NCBI GenBank assembly: GCA_018873245.2 | Contig: JAEMBT020000003.1 | Span: forward strand, 7,707,843 to 7,771,842 | Origin: Archegozetes longisetosus | Taxonomy: Eukaryota > Arthropoda > Arachnida > Sarcoptiformes > Trhypochthoniidae | Direction of reading: 5' to 3' | Length of the DNA stretch: 64,000 nt | Part shown: positions 1 to 14,702 of the stretch, piece after piece | How positions within the stretch are numbered: the first letter of the stretch is position 1 | Layout: every line of letters begins with the position of its first letter | Program-made: the position numbers and the translations under genes | Notes under the pieces: generated by a model | The model's input: only the letters and a program-made list of their open reading frames with translations | The model's database searches: none | Told to the model about the DNA's origin: nothing

Positions 1-65
1 AATAAATAGATAAGCATTGGTTTATCGGTGAATAGCGACCAAAAAATCAAGATTAATTAGAATTA

Positions 66-3101
<3,036 letters not shown>

Positions 3102-6100
3102 AACTGTGATACCCGTTTTGAACGGATCAGTGGTCGCGTCGGTCGGAATTAACCGCCGACTGATCGAAACGTTATAATCAGACAAAATATTTATTTAAGT
3201 CTCGATTGATATCAATAAATGTCTCACTGTTTCAATACATATATCAATGTATTCGTGAATAACACAAACATTGATTCAGTATAAACCTAATTAAGAGTCC
3301 ATTTGTTGAACTGGGCAATAATTTAGATCAATATCAGCAATAATAGATCTGATCAATTGATTATCATATGATATAATGGTTGGCAACACAACAATCTTAA
3401 GAATGGTCTAAATGACAGACTGTTTTGAATATAAAGCACTCCAAAGACAAACACATTGATTGGCCATCAATTGTGACAAACGATAGAGTTATTCAATTAA
3501 TAAATTGGTTCACATATCATATGAAAAGCCGAGTCGGCGAATACCCCGTAATTCATTGATACTAAACATGGGGTCAATTATGTCCTTCACTTTAGTTATG
3601 TTGAATACATATAACTATATATACTATTATGAGACTTAGTGTTAGTGTCTTATAGTTGGCGTTCAATCGAAATGCCCCCAAAATCGGAGAGAGAGGGAGA
3701 GAGACTTGAGATCTGCTCGTCGGTTGGGTGTGGCACAAGTGCAGTTCTCTCTATGCCAAACTAAACTGAATACCAATCCTATCTATCAATGCCAATACCA
3801 ACACTATTATACTTACTCTATTCTAAACTGTCTAACCTTATCGCACCCCATATTCGAGCACTAACAACAACTAGACATTGTTGAGAAACTCCTTCCAAAG
3901 CGCCACTTATTGGACATACCAACAAATTAAACACAACAACGCGACCAAATTGTGCATTTCTCACTAAAAATGTTTTCCTTTCAAGTTGTTATAACATTTT
4001 TATCGCCAACAAATAGATGAGATTTATTTGAAAATGCTTTGCGTCGTATTGACGTGCAATTAAATAAGAAATGAGTAATGAGTTTAAAGAAATATCCACT
4101 GCGTGACACTTCGCAAATGCTTTTGTAAGAACTGTATTGAACGTCATGTGCTATTAATGCTAGACTTAGGGCTCTCTCACTCTGAACGTTGTGAACGAAA
4201 AGACTCTGCGCTAAAGCCCTGTCAAAAGTGACTCTTCTATTAAGAAAGTCTCCCCAAACACTGCTATTTTGTTAAACTATTTCTATTGATTGGATGACTC
4301 ATTTTTACGAATACTTCTTATATTCAATATGATTATTGACTTAATTCGAAGTAATGACTAGAAATTAAAATAATGTAGACCTATTACTAATATGATAAGT
4401 TTATTAATCAAATTGAGAAACTATTCAAAATAAGGGTGTATTTGAACAGATTAAACAACAAATTTGATCAATAGTAGAGTCATCTGACGATCACATTTAG
4501 TTTATACAATAAGTTTGGCAAATACTACTATAAACTTATGATTCCATACAATTACTCTTGGCTAGTCTGAGTCTACACTTTCAGCTAACTTAGTGCACAC
4601 TTGCGACTAACCTAACCTACATTTTTATAACAATATTCTCCAGACATCCCTTCGAATCGAATACTTCTAAATTATTAGATCTAAACTTCATAGAAAAAAT
4701 TGACCTGACACTCTTTCAAATGTTCAATAAGTATTAGACACTTATTGAACAAAGTTATACATTAGTTTGTTACAAGAGGAAAGTTGGTTGAAGGCTCATC
4801 TTTTACACTTTTCGATTCATGATCAAACCATTTTTCTCCAGAACAAATACATTCGAACTACTAACGATTAATTGAATCCTATCTTTGTTTCGAATCCCCA
4901 AATAACGAATTTGAATTGAAACATATTTTATTATCAATACTTGTTTATCATTCCATAAGTCAATGGAATGAACACATTTGAAAACCTCAAACTGTTCTAA
5001 AACTTCAATTTTTTCATTCAGGTGAATCTTACATTTTTCAGCTTCTATTGGAAAACTTTGAAAAGTATTTCATAAATACGATTAGTTTTGACTTCATATT
5101 ATCTCCAGGGCTGACTATATAAAGGCCGGGTAACCGAACTTGTAAATAATCAAATTAAATCTATCTCAACATCTAATTGAAATTTTCTATTCATTTGGAT
5201 TAATTTGCTTGAATTAGTAATTAAGCCCTCATTTAATCAATTATCTAATATTTATTCACGTATGCTTAAATATCCATATGCCAATAAGCGGGATGTGTCA
5301 ATATGGTTAAACATTCTAGTGATCAGAAAAAAGATATTTAACTTTAATTTCATTTCAGTTAATCAATTTCAGATCAAAGTCAATTATTTGTTTTCTAACC
5401 CAAATTTCTGATATTAAAATAACTAATCCTCATTGTTTGAAATTTTTATAGGAGTTTAGTTAAATTTATAACTTGAAAAATAGCAAGCTATAAATAGTAG
5501 ACTGTGCATACAGCATGCAAAAGTAAATTTTGATGTTTGCACAGTCTTTACGGAGAGGATCGTTTTTATGAAAAGAGTTGATTTTGTAAGTTTATTCTTT
5601 TTTATGACATCTAAACTCAAGTAAACATTTAATTCCAAAAGAATCGAAAATTACTCTCTAGATTGCAGTATCATTAAGCATGTAAAATACTGAAATCGAA
5701 AAAATAGATTTTTCTAACAAATTCGTTAAAGTTGATCAAAGTATGATAGAGATTTAATAGATGGATTCTTTTTCTCAAAAATATGTGTAGCAATAATAAT
5801 AAAGTTAATTATTCCAAACAGCGTCAAATTTACTGCTCATGAAAACAAGCATTAAAAGTTTAAATAAGAATTGAATGTAATAGAAACAATTTTATTTTTA
5901 TCTTTCGTCCGAAGGAATTGAAAATTATTCGCAAAATTCAGTTCTACTGATATTTTATTAGCCGAGAAACTAACTTTTCCAATCGAGAGCCAAAATCAAG
6001 CTCTTGGTATTCACATACTCTTTACTCAATCTCCTGATTTTCGGTTCTCTCTGACATTTGATTTTTATCTTTGAATCAAAAATTGAATTTTTGATCGAAA

Positions 6101-8222
6101 ACGGTTGTTCAGCCAAGTGCCAGAATTTCGATTTGTAATTGTGGCTGAGACAACCGCAACGCAACCACTTTTATTTGTTACAACAGTCGACACAATTATC
6201 TACGGAAGAGAATCAAATCTAGTTGATTCTGAATTTGGCTTGATCGGAAAACTGATTGAATCTAAAGAACTACCGCTTGTATCAACTTCTATCTGATCAC
6301 CTGAATTCAGAGTCAACTCCATTTTAATACTCGAATTTCAGTAGCAGTTAAAGAATTCTTTTAAACTAAGCTAGACATTGTGACATTAAAATTAGAATCA
6401 CTGGTAAAGCTAGCGCCAAACTGTGATATACCATTTTTTCCTAATTAAAACAGCTGTGCTTGAAAGAAAAGAATGATTTTATCGTCCGAGTCATGGTTCG
6501 ACTGACTCAAAGCATAAATCTGGTCATTAATATCAATTAACTTATTGTATACATTTAACTGTACAATAAGAGACCAACTAGTATTTAAAGGCCCCTCAAA
6601 AGCCAGCGCTCCATTATAAATAGCGTCCCTTATATTGATTAAAAAGAGCGCATAAAAAGTATCTGTTATTTCATCGATGATAAATCCACTAAAGTCAAGC
6701 TCTTATCCAGCCAAAAGTTTCCGTTGAGCAGCCCGTTTATGGTCATACTCTACGGCATATCAGCCGCTGCTGTGATTATGTCCAAGGATTCACTAGGATT
6801 TAATCGATAAGCGATAAAATTAATTTCTTTGCTATGAGTCATGTGGCTATAAGATAAGATAAGGTTCTTAGTTTGACCAGAATTTTAAGAGTAAATTTCA
6901 AAGTGATTTACATTACATGAATCTAGATCAATAATCGCTGCATTCACTAGTTAATCAAGTGAATCTGAAAATAAGTAGATGTTTACAGATTTGTACTTTT
7001 ATGCAAAATGTACATCTAGCTATTTGGTCTAAATTAGTCTTGAATGGTAAAAATTCTTTCTAGAATAGGACTCGTTCGAAGGCCATATTTCCAAGAAGTA
7101 GTTCTTTCGGAAATATTCTATCCGATAACAAATGCACGAGAAGTTGAGTTCTCTTCGGAATAGCAATAATTCTTACCATAGGAAGAAGTAAGGAATAAAA
7201 TATAAATCAATAGGAATATATAATAAATCAACATTCTGTTATGTGACTTAATTCAAAGATTAAAATGAGGATACTTTTGAAGAAAAAAGAAGTTTAAATA
7301 ATGGTAATTTTAAGTTTTATTAACTGAGATTTTTTATTGAATTTTCTAATAATAAATAAATATTCAAAATAAGTAATGGTTTTAATTTAGTCCTGTACTT
7401 TATATTGTTGCAATGTGTACTGAAACCTAAACTAATCTAACTAACATGGATTTAGATAAGTTGGAGCTGTGTAGCCGGTCGTAACAGTGCAAGTACAACA
7501 ATATAGAAGGCATAACTTGACCCAATCTGACCTGAAATGCGAGGTGAGCACTAAGTTTAAAATTGCTGCTCCAAATAAAAATTCAAATTCACTTTGTAAA
7601 TTGATATCACTACAATAAACTGATTTTTTAATTCTTTATTTTGATGTTAAGTGCATCCTGAGAGTGATAATAGGACTGAAGAAAATTTCACAAGAGTTTT
7701 GAAGTGCTAGGATGAGGAATCCAACCATATAACAATTATTAAACTTATTCTCACTATAGGTTTTCACTAAAACCTAAGTATTAGAAATTTTAAAATTAAT
7801 TGACACCTACCTGTATCAAATGGCATTTAACTTAACTATATTTTAAGCTAAAGATTTTGAAAGGTTTAAAACTATTTTCCGTTTCAACTATCTCTTTTTA
7901 AATTATCTCCACTTTCTGATTCATTATCATAACATTTTCTTTACAATAATTTTGTATAAAATTTTTAATTTTCACTCATTTGTGAATGATATGCAACTGA
8001 TGAGCACAAATTATTCAAATTAAAACAGAGAATAGTGATCGAGACCAGCTTAAAAGGCCACAAATAATGTAATAAAATGAGTCCAAAGAATCAAAAGACA
8101 AAGGACCAAAGTCTGCACAAAAAGGTATGACACACACAAAGACCTGATTCACAAGAAATGAAATATAAAGCTCTAGCGGACGGCGCGTACTGCAACGTGT
8201 TTTCAATGACCACCGTAGGAAG
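3102..8222. other. Gene-free region upstream of Galpha-q
   Basis: Presumed 5' untranslated/promoter sequence of Galpha-q followed by AT-rich intergenic DNA. A short GA-rich run lies near 3690-3703. A TATA-like run (tatataaagg) is at about 5116, but the open frame after it (5205-5411) has no recognisable domain. 6650-6810 is richer in G+C than its surroundings and stays open on the plus strand for about 50 codons, but I cannot assign it. Nothing else is supportable. Confidence 0.6.
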
Positions 8223-8224
8223 TA

Positions 8225-8639
8225 CAGGGTGTAACACGATTCGGTATCAGAAAGTAAAAATTTATTATAAAAAGATTTTTCAATATTTTTACAGGAAAAT
8301 TTTATAAAAAATCAAGAGGTATAATGAAGTTTTATGTTAGAATATCCTCGATATGTCAGCCATTCTTCTGATGGATGTGACGGAGATGAAGTTGAATATA
8401 GTCAATAACATCATTGAGAACTCTGTATGGGATTTTGAAACTGAAATTTCGATGACGTTATTAACGATGTTCAACTTCATCTTCATCACATCCATCAGGA
8501 GAATGGCTGACATATCGAGGATATCCTAACATAAACTTTCACTATACCTCTTGATTTTTATAAAGTTTTCCTGTAAAACATTGAAAAATCTTTTCATGAT
8601 AAGTTTTTACTTTCTGATACCGATTCGTGTTACACCCTG
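8225..8639. mobile_element. Palindromic MITE (Tc1/mariner-type, TA target)
   Basis: A 415-bp non-autonomous element that is almost entirely inverted repeat. The left end CAGGGTGTAACACGATTCGG matches the reverse complement of the right end with few mismatches. Similarity continues for about 190 bp on each side and leaves a loop of only about 30 bp near 8425-8450. It is flanked by TA at 8223-8224 and 8640-8641, the target duplication typical of Tc1/mariner transposition. No coding capacity is visible. A transcript would fold into a very long hairpin. Confidence 0.88.
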
Positions 8640-8739
8640 TAGCTATAACATTGCGGCAAATATCAATAGGAATATGGGATCGATATATACCGGAAAAATA
8701 ACTCCACAAATACAGAAAATCAATGCTGTTATTGAGCCA

Positions 8740-9322
8740 ATATATTATAAGCTATACAAGAGATCGGAAAAGGAAATTATGCGAATGTCTACTCGACTAT
8801 TGACCAAAATAATAAATGGTGGCTTTGAAAGTGATCAATTTGAACAAGGCGTCTGTCAACAATCGACTAAAATTTTTGTCACGAGAATTGAAGGTAATGG
8901 TCAGAGTCAGACATCCTAACATTGTCTCGGTTTATAAGATTGTTCAATCGAAGAATATTACTTATACACTGATAGAATATGCACCCAAAAGAACCATTGC
9001 CGACTATATCCGTAAAAATAGGGCCACAAAAGAAAATCAGTATAAGACTACGTTTAAGCATATATTGGATGCAATTGATCACACGCATTCTTATGTTATA
9101 TCCGATCGGAATATCAAAGTTGAGAATATATTACCTAGTCACAAATTCGCACCTTAAATAATATATTTTAGTTTTCCAAAGACAGAGCAATTGAAAAGTA
9201 GTAAGATGTTTGAGTAGAACTATTTCGCGGAAGTCTTCCCTATTTATCACCTGAAGTCCTTCAACAACAGTCTTAAGATCTATTAGCATTCAGTGGATGA
9301 AGTTTATGCATCACTTTATATA
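8740..9322 (+). pseudogene. TSSK-like serine/threonine kinase pseudogene
   Basis: Remnant of a protein kinase resembling testis-specific serine kinases. Consecutive kinase subdomains appear in different frames: a glycine loop like IGKGNYANVY (about 8763-8792), then MVALKVINLNKAS with the ATP lysine (8816 onward), HPNIVSVYKIV, and a catalytic loop SDRNIKVENIL. Later come a GSLPYLSPEVLQ activation/APE segment (about 9236-9271) and a WSLCITLY-like piece interrupted by stops. Frame changes fall near 8763 and 8810. Several stops follow 9157. The HRD motif has become SDR. The longest intact piece is 113 codons (8816-9157). The next subdomains are missing because a transposon begins at 9325. No intron is visible, which suggests a retrocopy or an intronless parent; that is inference. 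Confidence 0.8.
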
Positions 9323-9324
9323 TA

Positions 9325-10029
9325 CAGGGTGGTCATTTTAAAAACTGAACTTAGTCATCATGGATAAAGCTTTTGTTATGATTCCTATCAGAAACAGGTT
9401 AACTATTTTATACTTAAATAAAAAGGCATTTACTCAAAATGTACTTTTTACCAGTTCATAAACAAAATTACAAAAGTGTTTAAAAAGTACATATTGTTTG
9501 AATTTATAGTAAATGCTGAAAGTGTCCGCCATTATTCTCCAAACAGAAATTAACTCTTTGAATCATACTTTCAGAAACATTGACCAAATTTTCAGTAGTT
9601 ATTTTTAAATTTCACTTTCAATATTTATTTTCAAATCACCCAATGTTTGAGGACAATTAGTGTCAATATGATCTCACTATCACCACCAACTGATCCACGT
9701 CCAAAGATAGTGATAATGAAATCATGTTTATATTGGTTTTGCTTGTATTTCTGCGGAGTTTCAGGCTAATTTGATTAAGCTTTTAAAACTACTTCACTTC
9801 TTCAAGTAATGCTTGTTCAGCTAAAGTGGTGATAGTGACCACACGCTACGTTCGACTGTTGTGAAAACTATTTTTGTTTTTATTCATTCTTATCTTAGAT
9901 TAATGTTTGATAAAAGTTCAAATTAGGTATTTTCTAATATTGAACTTTTCCGATAAAACTTTTCTTTAGAAAGTACGAGTAAAGAAGTTTTGATGTTCGG
10001 TTGTGTTCGGTTTTAAAATGTCCATCCTG
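9325..10029 (-). mobile_element. Degenerate Tc1/mariner element inserted in the kinase pseudogene
   Basis: A 705-bp element with imperfect terminal repeats. The left end CAGGGTGGTCATTTTAAAAA pairs with the reverse complement of the right end, CAGGATGGACATTTTAAAAC. TA flanks it at 9323-9324 and 10030-10031. On the minus strand at about 9510-9610 a frame reads ENLVNVSESMIQRVNFCLEN and then NGGHFQHLL with a stop. That resembles the C-terminus of IS630/Tc1/mariner transposases. The catalytic part is not recognisable, so this is an internally deleted, inactive copy. Confidence 0.8.
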
Positions 10030-11149
10030 TAGTACTTTGAGATGCACTTCTATTTAGCATTAAGAACTTGACTCAAATACTTGGAGGACAATTGTCTCGG
10101 ACTGGAAATTACATCATAGAGTGAATGATATTGTTAGTAATTTTGCATACAATTTCGTTTAACAAATATTGGAACTGGCATTAAGAAAAAAATAACTGAA
10201 TGCGAGAAATGAAGAAAAGCCTTAGCAATGAAAGGCACACATGATAAAACAATTTTAACTGTTTATGCATAGAACTTATTAATTCATAAGTTTAAATGTT
10301 TCCTTTTTTCAACTCTTAAACTTCAACATAAGATAAGGTATTATTAGACTGACGAGTGAAAAATACAACAAGACTTTCAAATTTATACCATTATGTTATC
10401 AAACATTTCAATCGAAATACTATCAAAATAAATAAAAAAAAAGTTAGTTAACAATTAATTGAAAATGAATAGTTTCAATAACAAATGCAAAAGAGAATTG
10501 ATTAAAAATAAAACTCATAGTGCTAGTGATCATGAAACATATTATTTCAAAAAGTTTATTAAGCAGCGAAAGCAATCAATATTGGGTTGTTAAGAAAGTA
10601 ATGGCCAAAAAATACATAGTAAGTTTCTATATGTTTGGCCATTACTTTCTTAACAAACCAATACTTCATGTAATAGTCATAAGTAAAAGACCTGTATTTT
10701 TTATTCTAATAAGTTCAAAAACATTGAGTCAAAAAAATTCAATTTTTCTTATCAGATTCTAATACTTTCAATTATGATTAATTCAATCTTAGGGATATTT
10801 ATATATATTCTTAGGTCATTATGTTGAGGTTTTTCTTCATTTCTCGCATTCAACCGTTTCTTTATTGGTTCAAAATTGTTTGAATGAAATGTGCCTAATA
10901 CTAATAATTTAGTAAAAATTAATGGAATTTGTTGTTTATCATAGCAAAATACAAATCAACTTATTTTTATGCTTATTTGCTGCAATTAATTTTAAAATTT
11001 TCATGATTGAACCAGAAAGTAATAAATTTTCTAAAATATAGCAAAAAATACTGTTAAATCTCACTAGAAAATAACAGAATAGTTCGAATAACTGCATTTT
11101 TAGGACAAATTAATATATTTTAAATATTATTATATGATGAATAGATGCA
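10030..11149. other. AT-rich intergenic stretch between transposon relics
   Basis: Apart from the 80-bp MITE noted separately, no gene, tRNA-like fold or repeat could be supported here. Confidence 0.55.
10582..10661. mobile_element. 80-bp mariner-like MITE
   Basis: A tiny element with terminal inverted repeats of about 27 bp: TTGGGTTGTTAAGAAAGTAA and its near-perfect complement at the right end. TA lies on both sides (10580-10581 and 10662-10663). It is only long enough for two TIRs and a short loop. The ends resemble mariner termini. Confidence 0.75.
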
Positions 11150-11960
11150 TTGGCCTCCTGTTTGGTTGACCGAAACCCATTACAGTGGAGAGTATCTCAT
11201 ACCAATGGCGGCTCTTTAGATGTTTGTTTCACTTATAACTCGATCATACGCCATCCTAGGCCAAACTTCATTAGCAAATCTCTACCTTTATTGGGTCATT
11301 ATTCTCGCAATACCATTAAATTCGCAAGGGTTCAGATCAGAACTGTAAGGGACTGATGAATTCCCTCCATCGATGTCGATTAAAGAATTCTTAAACTTTC
11401 TGGCGTTTATATGGTTTAGCATTGTCGTGCTAGATAAGTGGATTGTGAAGCCTGTGGTTTCTTACTTTTCGATGCATTTGTTCAAAAAAAAATCAAAATT
11501 TTCAAATTATATATAATTATTAAATTGATCAGATCATATAACCCTAAGGAGTTAAATCATGTCATATAACTCATGTCATTGAAGCTTACCTGGACAAGAA
11601 CAGTGTGTAATTTTAACTTAAAATATTACAAAACTAAAATAATGCTAGTGACCATATTTGATATGATAGGTCTACCAAAACAAGAGCAACGATGGATAAT
11701 TGAAAGGTCATGATGACTATTGCTTCCATCAAAATAGGATGATTGGTTATCGAATTTTACCGAAAAATACAAATGTCAATTTTCAAATAAATTGACATTT
11801 GTATTTTCTGGTGAAATTCTTTAAGTTTTTCTTCTTGAATTTCATCGGTCGCCTCACGAGGTCTCTCTTCATGAGGAGCATCTCCATTTTTGAAACGGGT
11901 TCGTTCTTTCTTTAAACTTTATAAACTTCGTAGACTCGGCTTCTATTAGGACTTTTGATA
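11150..11960 (-). pseudogene. Mariner transposase relic, copy 1
   Basis: Reverse-strand sequence that aligns block by block with the better copy just to its right. Around 11330-11470 the minus strand resembles the DNA.P(Y/H)...KVQEFF segment and the following proline-rich stretch. Around 11840-11950 it matches the N-terminal segment of the other copy. Many frame breaks are present, and the middle (about 11500-11830) is poorly recognisable. It is an old inactive copy of the same family in the same orientation. Confidence 0.65.
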
Positions 11961-12058
11961 AGTAACGAGACTATCATATCTTAAATGTCATTTAATGAAA
12001 CTAAAATTTGAATATAAGATTAGTGAACATATTCGCCTTCAGTCTGATTGGCCGAGTC

Positions 12059-13126
12059 CTATCTCAGTGGGAGTTGGCGTATGCCAGTAGCGGAACCTTT
12101 TAAATTTATTTCATCTATAACTCTCTTATAAGCCGTTTCTAGTTCATGCGGAGTATTAAATATTTTATCTTTGTTGAGCCTCTTTATTCTATATATGCCA
12201 TCGTAATAGTACGGGTTCAAATCAGGGCTATAAGGCGGGTGTTTCAATTCTTTCCATCGATGTCTCACAAAGAATCCTTGAACTTTCGAATGTTTATGGG
12301 GTCTCGCGTTGTCATGGAGTATTATTAGTCTATGAATCCCTAGTTGTTTTATCTCTGGAAGTATTACTTGACTCAAAAATTCGAGATAAACTTCAAAATT
12401 GACATTTTTAATTTTCGGTAAGTTCTGTAACCCAACACCCGATTTTTATGAAAGGCCACTATCATCATCTGCTTCCAATCTTGTTTTGTTATTCTTACCT
12501 TTGTAGGCCTGGGATACAAATTACGAGCGCTAGCATTATTTCAAATTTATGATTTTTCAAATCGATATTCTTATGGTGGTTCTCCAGGGAGGTGATATTG
12601 ACGAGATGCCCAACGATCCTTAGGGTCATAGTATTTGAGCCATGTCTCCTCAATAGCTATAATTCTATCTAGCATTTCATGGTCACTGTAGTATCTTTCA
12701 AGATGCTCAGTACAAATATCTACGCGTGAGATTTCTGAGCGGGGGTCAGCTGACGTGGTACCCACCTAGTGGCTATTTTTTGGCTCTGATTTCTTTCAGA
12801 AGCTTTCTTGTGGCCCAATAACTTAAACCTAATGTTTCGGCAAATTCGAGAGTACTCCAGTCATGGTCTTCAAGTAAAAGCTCTTTAAGTTTTTGCTTAT
12901 GGTATTGGTCAGTTGAAGTGCGAGGTCTCCTCTTCCGAGGTAACTCTTCGCTGCTTGAACGGCTTCTATCGTTAAACTCTTTATAAAGTTGGAACACTCG
13001 TGGGCGATTTAATGCTTGGCTGCGCCCAACAGTCTGTAGCAAATTATAAACTTCAGCCGCAATAGTGCCCAATAGCACATGACATTTAATAAAGCTCACT
13101 GTTCTTGCTTGGTTAGACTTTCCCAA
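12059..13126 (-). pseudogene. Mariner transposase relic, copy 2
   Basis: Three collinear minus-strand pieces make a nearly full-length mariner transposase. 12773-13126 encodes the N-terminal DNA-binding helix-turn-helix region (MGKSNQARTVSFIKCHVLLG start). 12571-12765 contains EETWLKYYDPK, where functional mariners usually have a catalytic Asp before ETW. 12059-12376 contains HDNARPHKHSKVQGFF and then PPYSPDLNPYYYDGIYRIKR. By alignment to the usual DD34D spacing, the last catalytic Asp falls on a Tyr (YYYD). The pieces are separated by frame breaks near 12770 and 12380-12570. The element is therefore dead: frameshifts plus two apparent catalytic-site changes. Confidence 0.88.
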
Positions 13127-13414
13127 AGTGGGTCAGTTTTTGGCCCACTCACATATTTAATAATTAAAAGCGTGTAAATTATAACCAACCACATCGTTCA
13201 GTATACTTTACTCTAGTGCATAATAATATTTAATAAACATGTTTATAACCTTGATCGTTTCTTATATATGATAGTCTCGATACTTACCAAAACATCTAAT
13301 ACTTAATACTTGACTTGGAATGATTTTTTCAAGCATTATTATGAACTTGAAAGGCAGACGTGTCCAGCAACAAATGACACTCAATAAGTACTCTCTGTAC
13401 TTGAATTGTAATAA

Positions 13415-13532
13415 ATGGATCCGTTTTTGGCCACCTGCATAATTAATAAAAGAGCGCAAATTAAATGCAATCACATCATCCAGCATCTATTACTCTAATG
13501 CGCAGTAAAATACTATAAACATGTTTACATTC
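13415..13532. repeat. Second copy of the mariner 5' flank
   Basis: Roughly 115 bp (about 13415-13532) resembles the segment at about 13130-13250 just upstream of the copy-2 transposase start. Both contain gtttttggcc, then a run like agcg.g.aaatta, then ctctaatgc/ctctagtgc and aaacatgttta. This indicates a further truncated family member or a local tandem duplication. Confidence 0.6.
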
Positions 13533-13894
13533 TTTTTCAATTTTAAGATACAAAAGCTCCAATTATTCTGCTTATATCTTATAGTTGACATTGTTTTAAA
13601 ATGATGGTTAGTTTTGCCTTTGATCCAAATGCGGATATCTTAAACTACTTCTCTATTATAATCCATAAATTTTTTAAAGCTAACAATGTTGATTGTGGCT
13701 ATAACAAGTTATCCCTCAGTTTATGGCTCATATTGAGTTTGGGTATTTAGGGTTCACGTCATTACCTAAACAATTTGCTCCTATGCCGAATGCTCTATGT
13801 ACACCATTCCCCTTACCTAACCTGGCTTAGCTAAAATGATGTGATTATCATTTTTACTGCTAAATTTGGTTAGGCTAGCTGAGTAAGTGCCGCG

Positions 13895-14694
13895 TAGAGG
13901 TCGAACTTGAAACCCTAAACCCGTCGAGAACCCGTTAAGAACCCAAACCCGTACGGGTTTGGGTCGGGTTGGGTCGGGTTGGGTCAGCAAAAAAATTTTA
14001 CGGGTTGAGTCGGGTTTGAAAAATTTGTCTCGAAAACTCGCACATAAACAAGGTTTTGTTTTTAAAAAATTAAATAGTAATTATGTAGGTAAATTTATTA
14101 AAATCAACTGCAGAAAGTATTAATATCTAAAATACACAAACTTTTGATAAAATTATTATTACTGATGTTAAAGTTGACTCTTCAGTCTCAAAGACTTTAT
14201 TAATATTGCACAGAAAACAGTCTCAATCAATGGAAGATATGTTGAAGTACAAAATTATTTGGATTTAATGTATAATTTTATACTAAACTCTCCAATAGTG
14301 CAATTCTGAGTACAAAATAAACTCAAATATCCACGTCTTTTCATAATTTTAAGGCGTTTGCTATCAACCCCTGCTACAAATTTATCTAGTGAGAGAAACC
14401 TTAGCTACGCTTGTGTTGCATTATCTGATAAATGGTCATCTCGTGTCCAAGTAATGTGGGTAAATTACTATTTACAAGATCAAACTTTGATTTCTATAAA
14501 AAAAAAATAATTGACAGAATAAAATAATTTTATAGTAATGAATCGTAGTAATGAAATACGATTTAATAAAATATTAAATTATGAGCATTTGTCATTTTTA
14601 AGGGCTGTACGGGTTTTTACGGGTAGCCCGCTTACAAACCCTTGCGGGTACGGATTGGGTTGGGCTTGAAAATTTAGCTTATGTTCGAGCTCTA
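13895..14694. mobile_element. hAT-like non-autonomous element with GGGT-rich ends
   Basis: An 800-bp element. Left end TAGAGGTCGAAC matches the reverse complement of the right end, TAGAGCTCGAAC. It is flanked by an 8-bp duplication with one mismatch: gtgccgcg (13887-13894) and gtgccgca (14695-14702). Eight-bp duplications are typical of hAT transposition. Subterminal regions hold repeated AACCCG/CGGGTT motifs (13915-14020 and 14605-14660). I see no convincing transposase domain inside. Confidence 0.8.
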
Positions 14695-14702
14695 GTGCCG
14701 CA

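Noticed and set aside
5205..5411. Possible small gene downstream of a TATA-like run
   Set aside because: No domain, no splice support and composition like surrounding AT-rich DNA.
6650..6810. Short relatively GC-rich open stretch
   Set aside because: No family match on either strand; could be a transposon fragment but nothing supports it.
8551..8919. 122-codon open frame spanning the MITE and kinase relic
   Set aside because: It crosses the MITE border and reads part of the kinase in the wrong frame; not a gene.
13935..13985. Interstitial telomere-like repeat
   Set aside because: The GGGT runs belong to subterminal motifs of a TIR element with an 8-bp target duplication.
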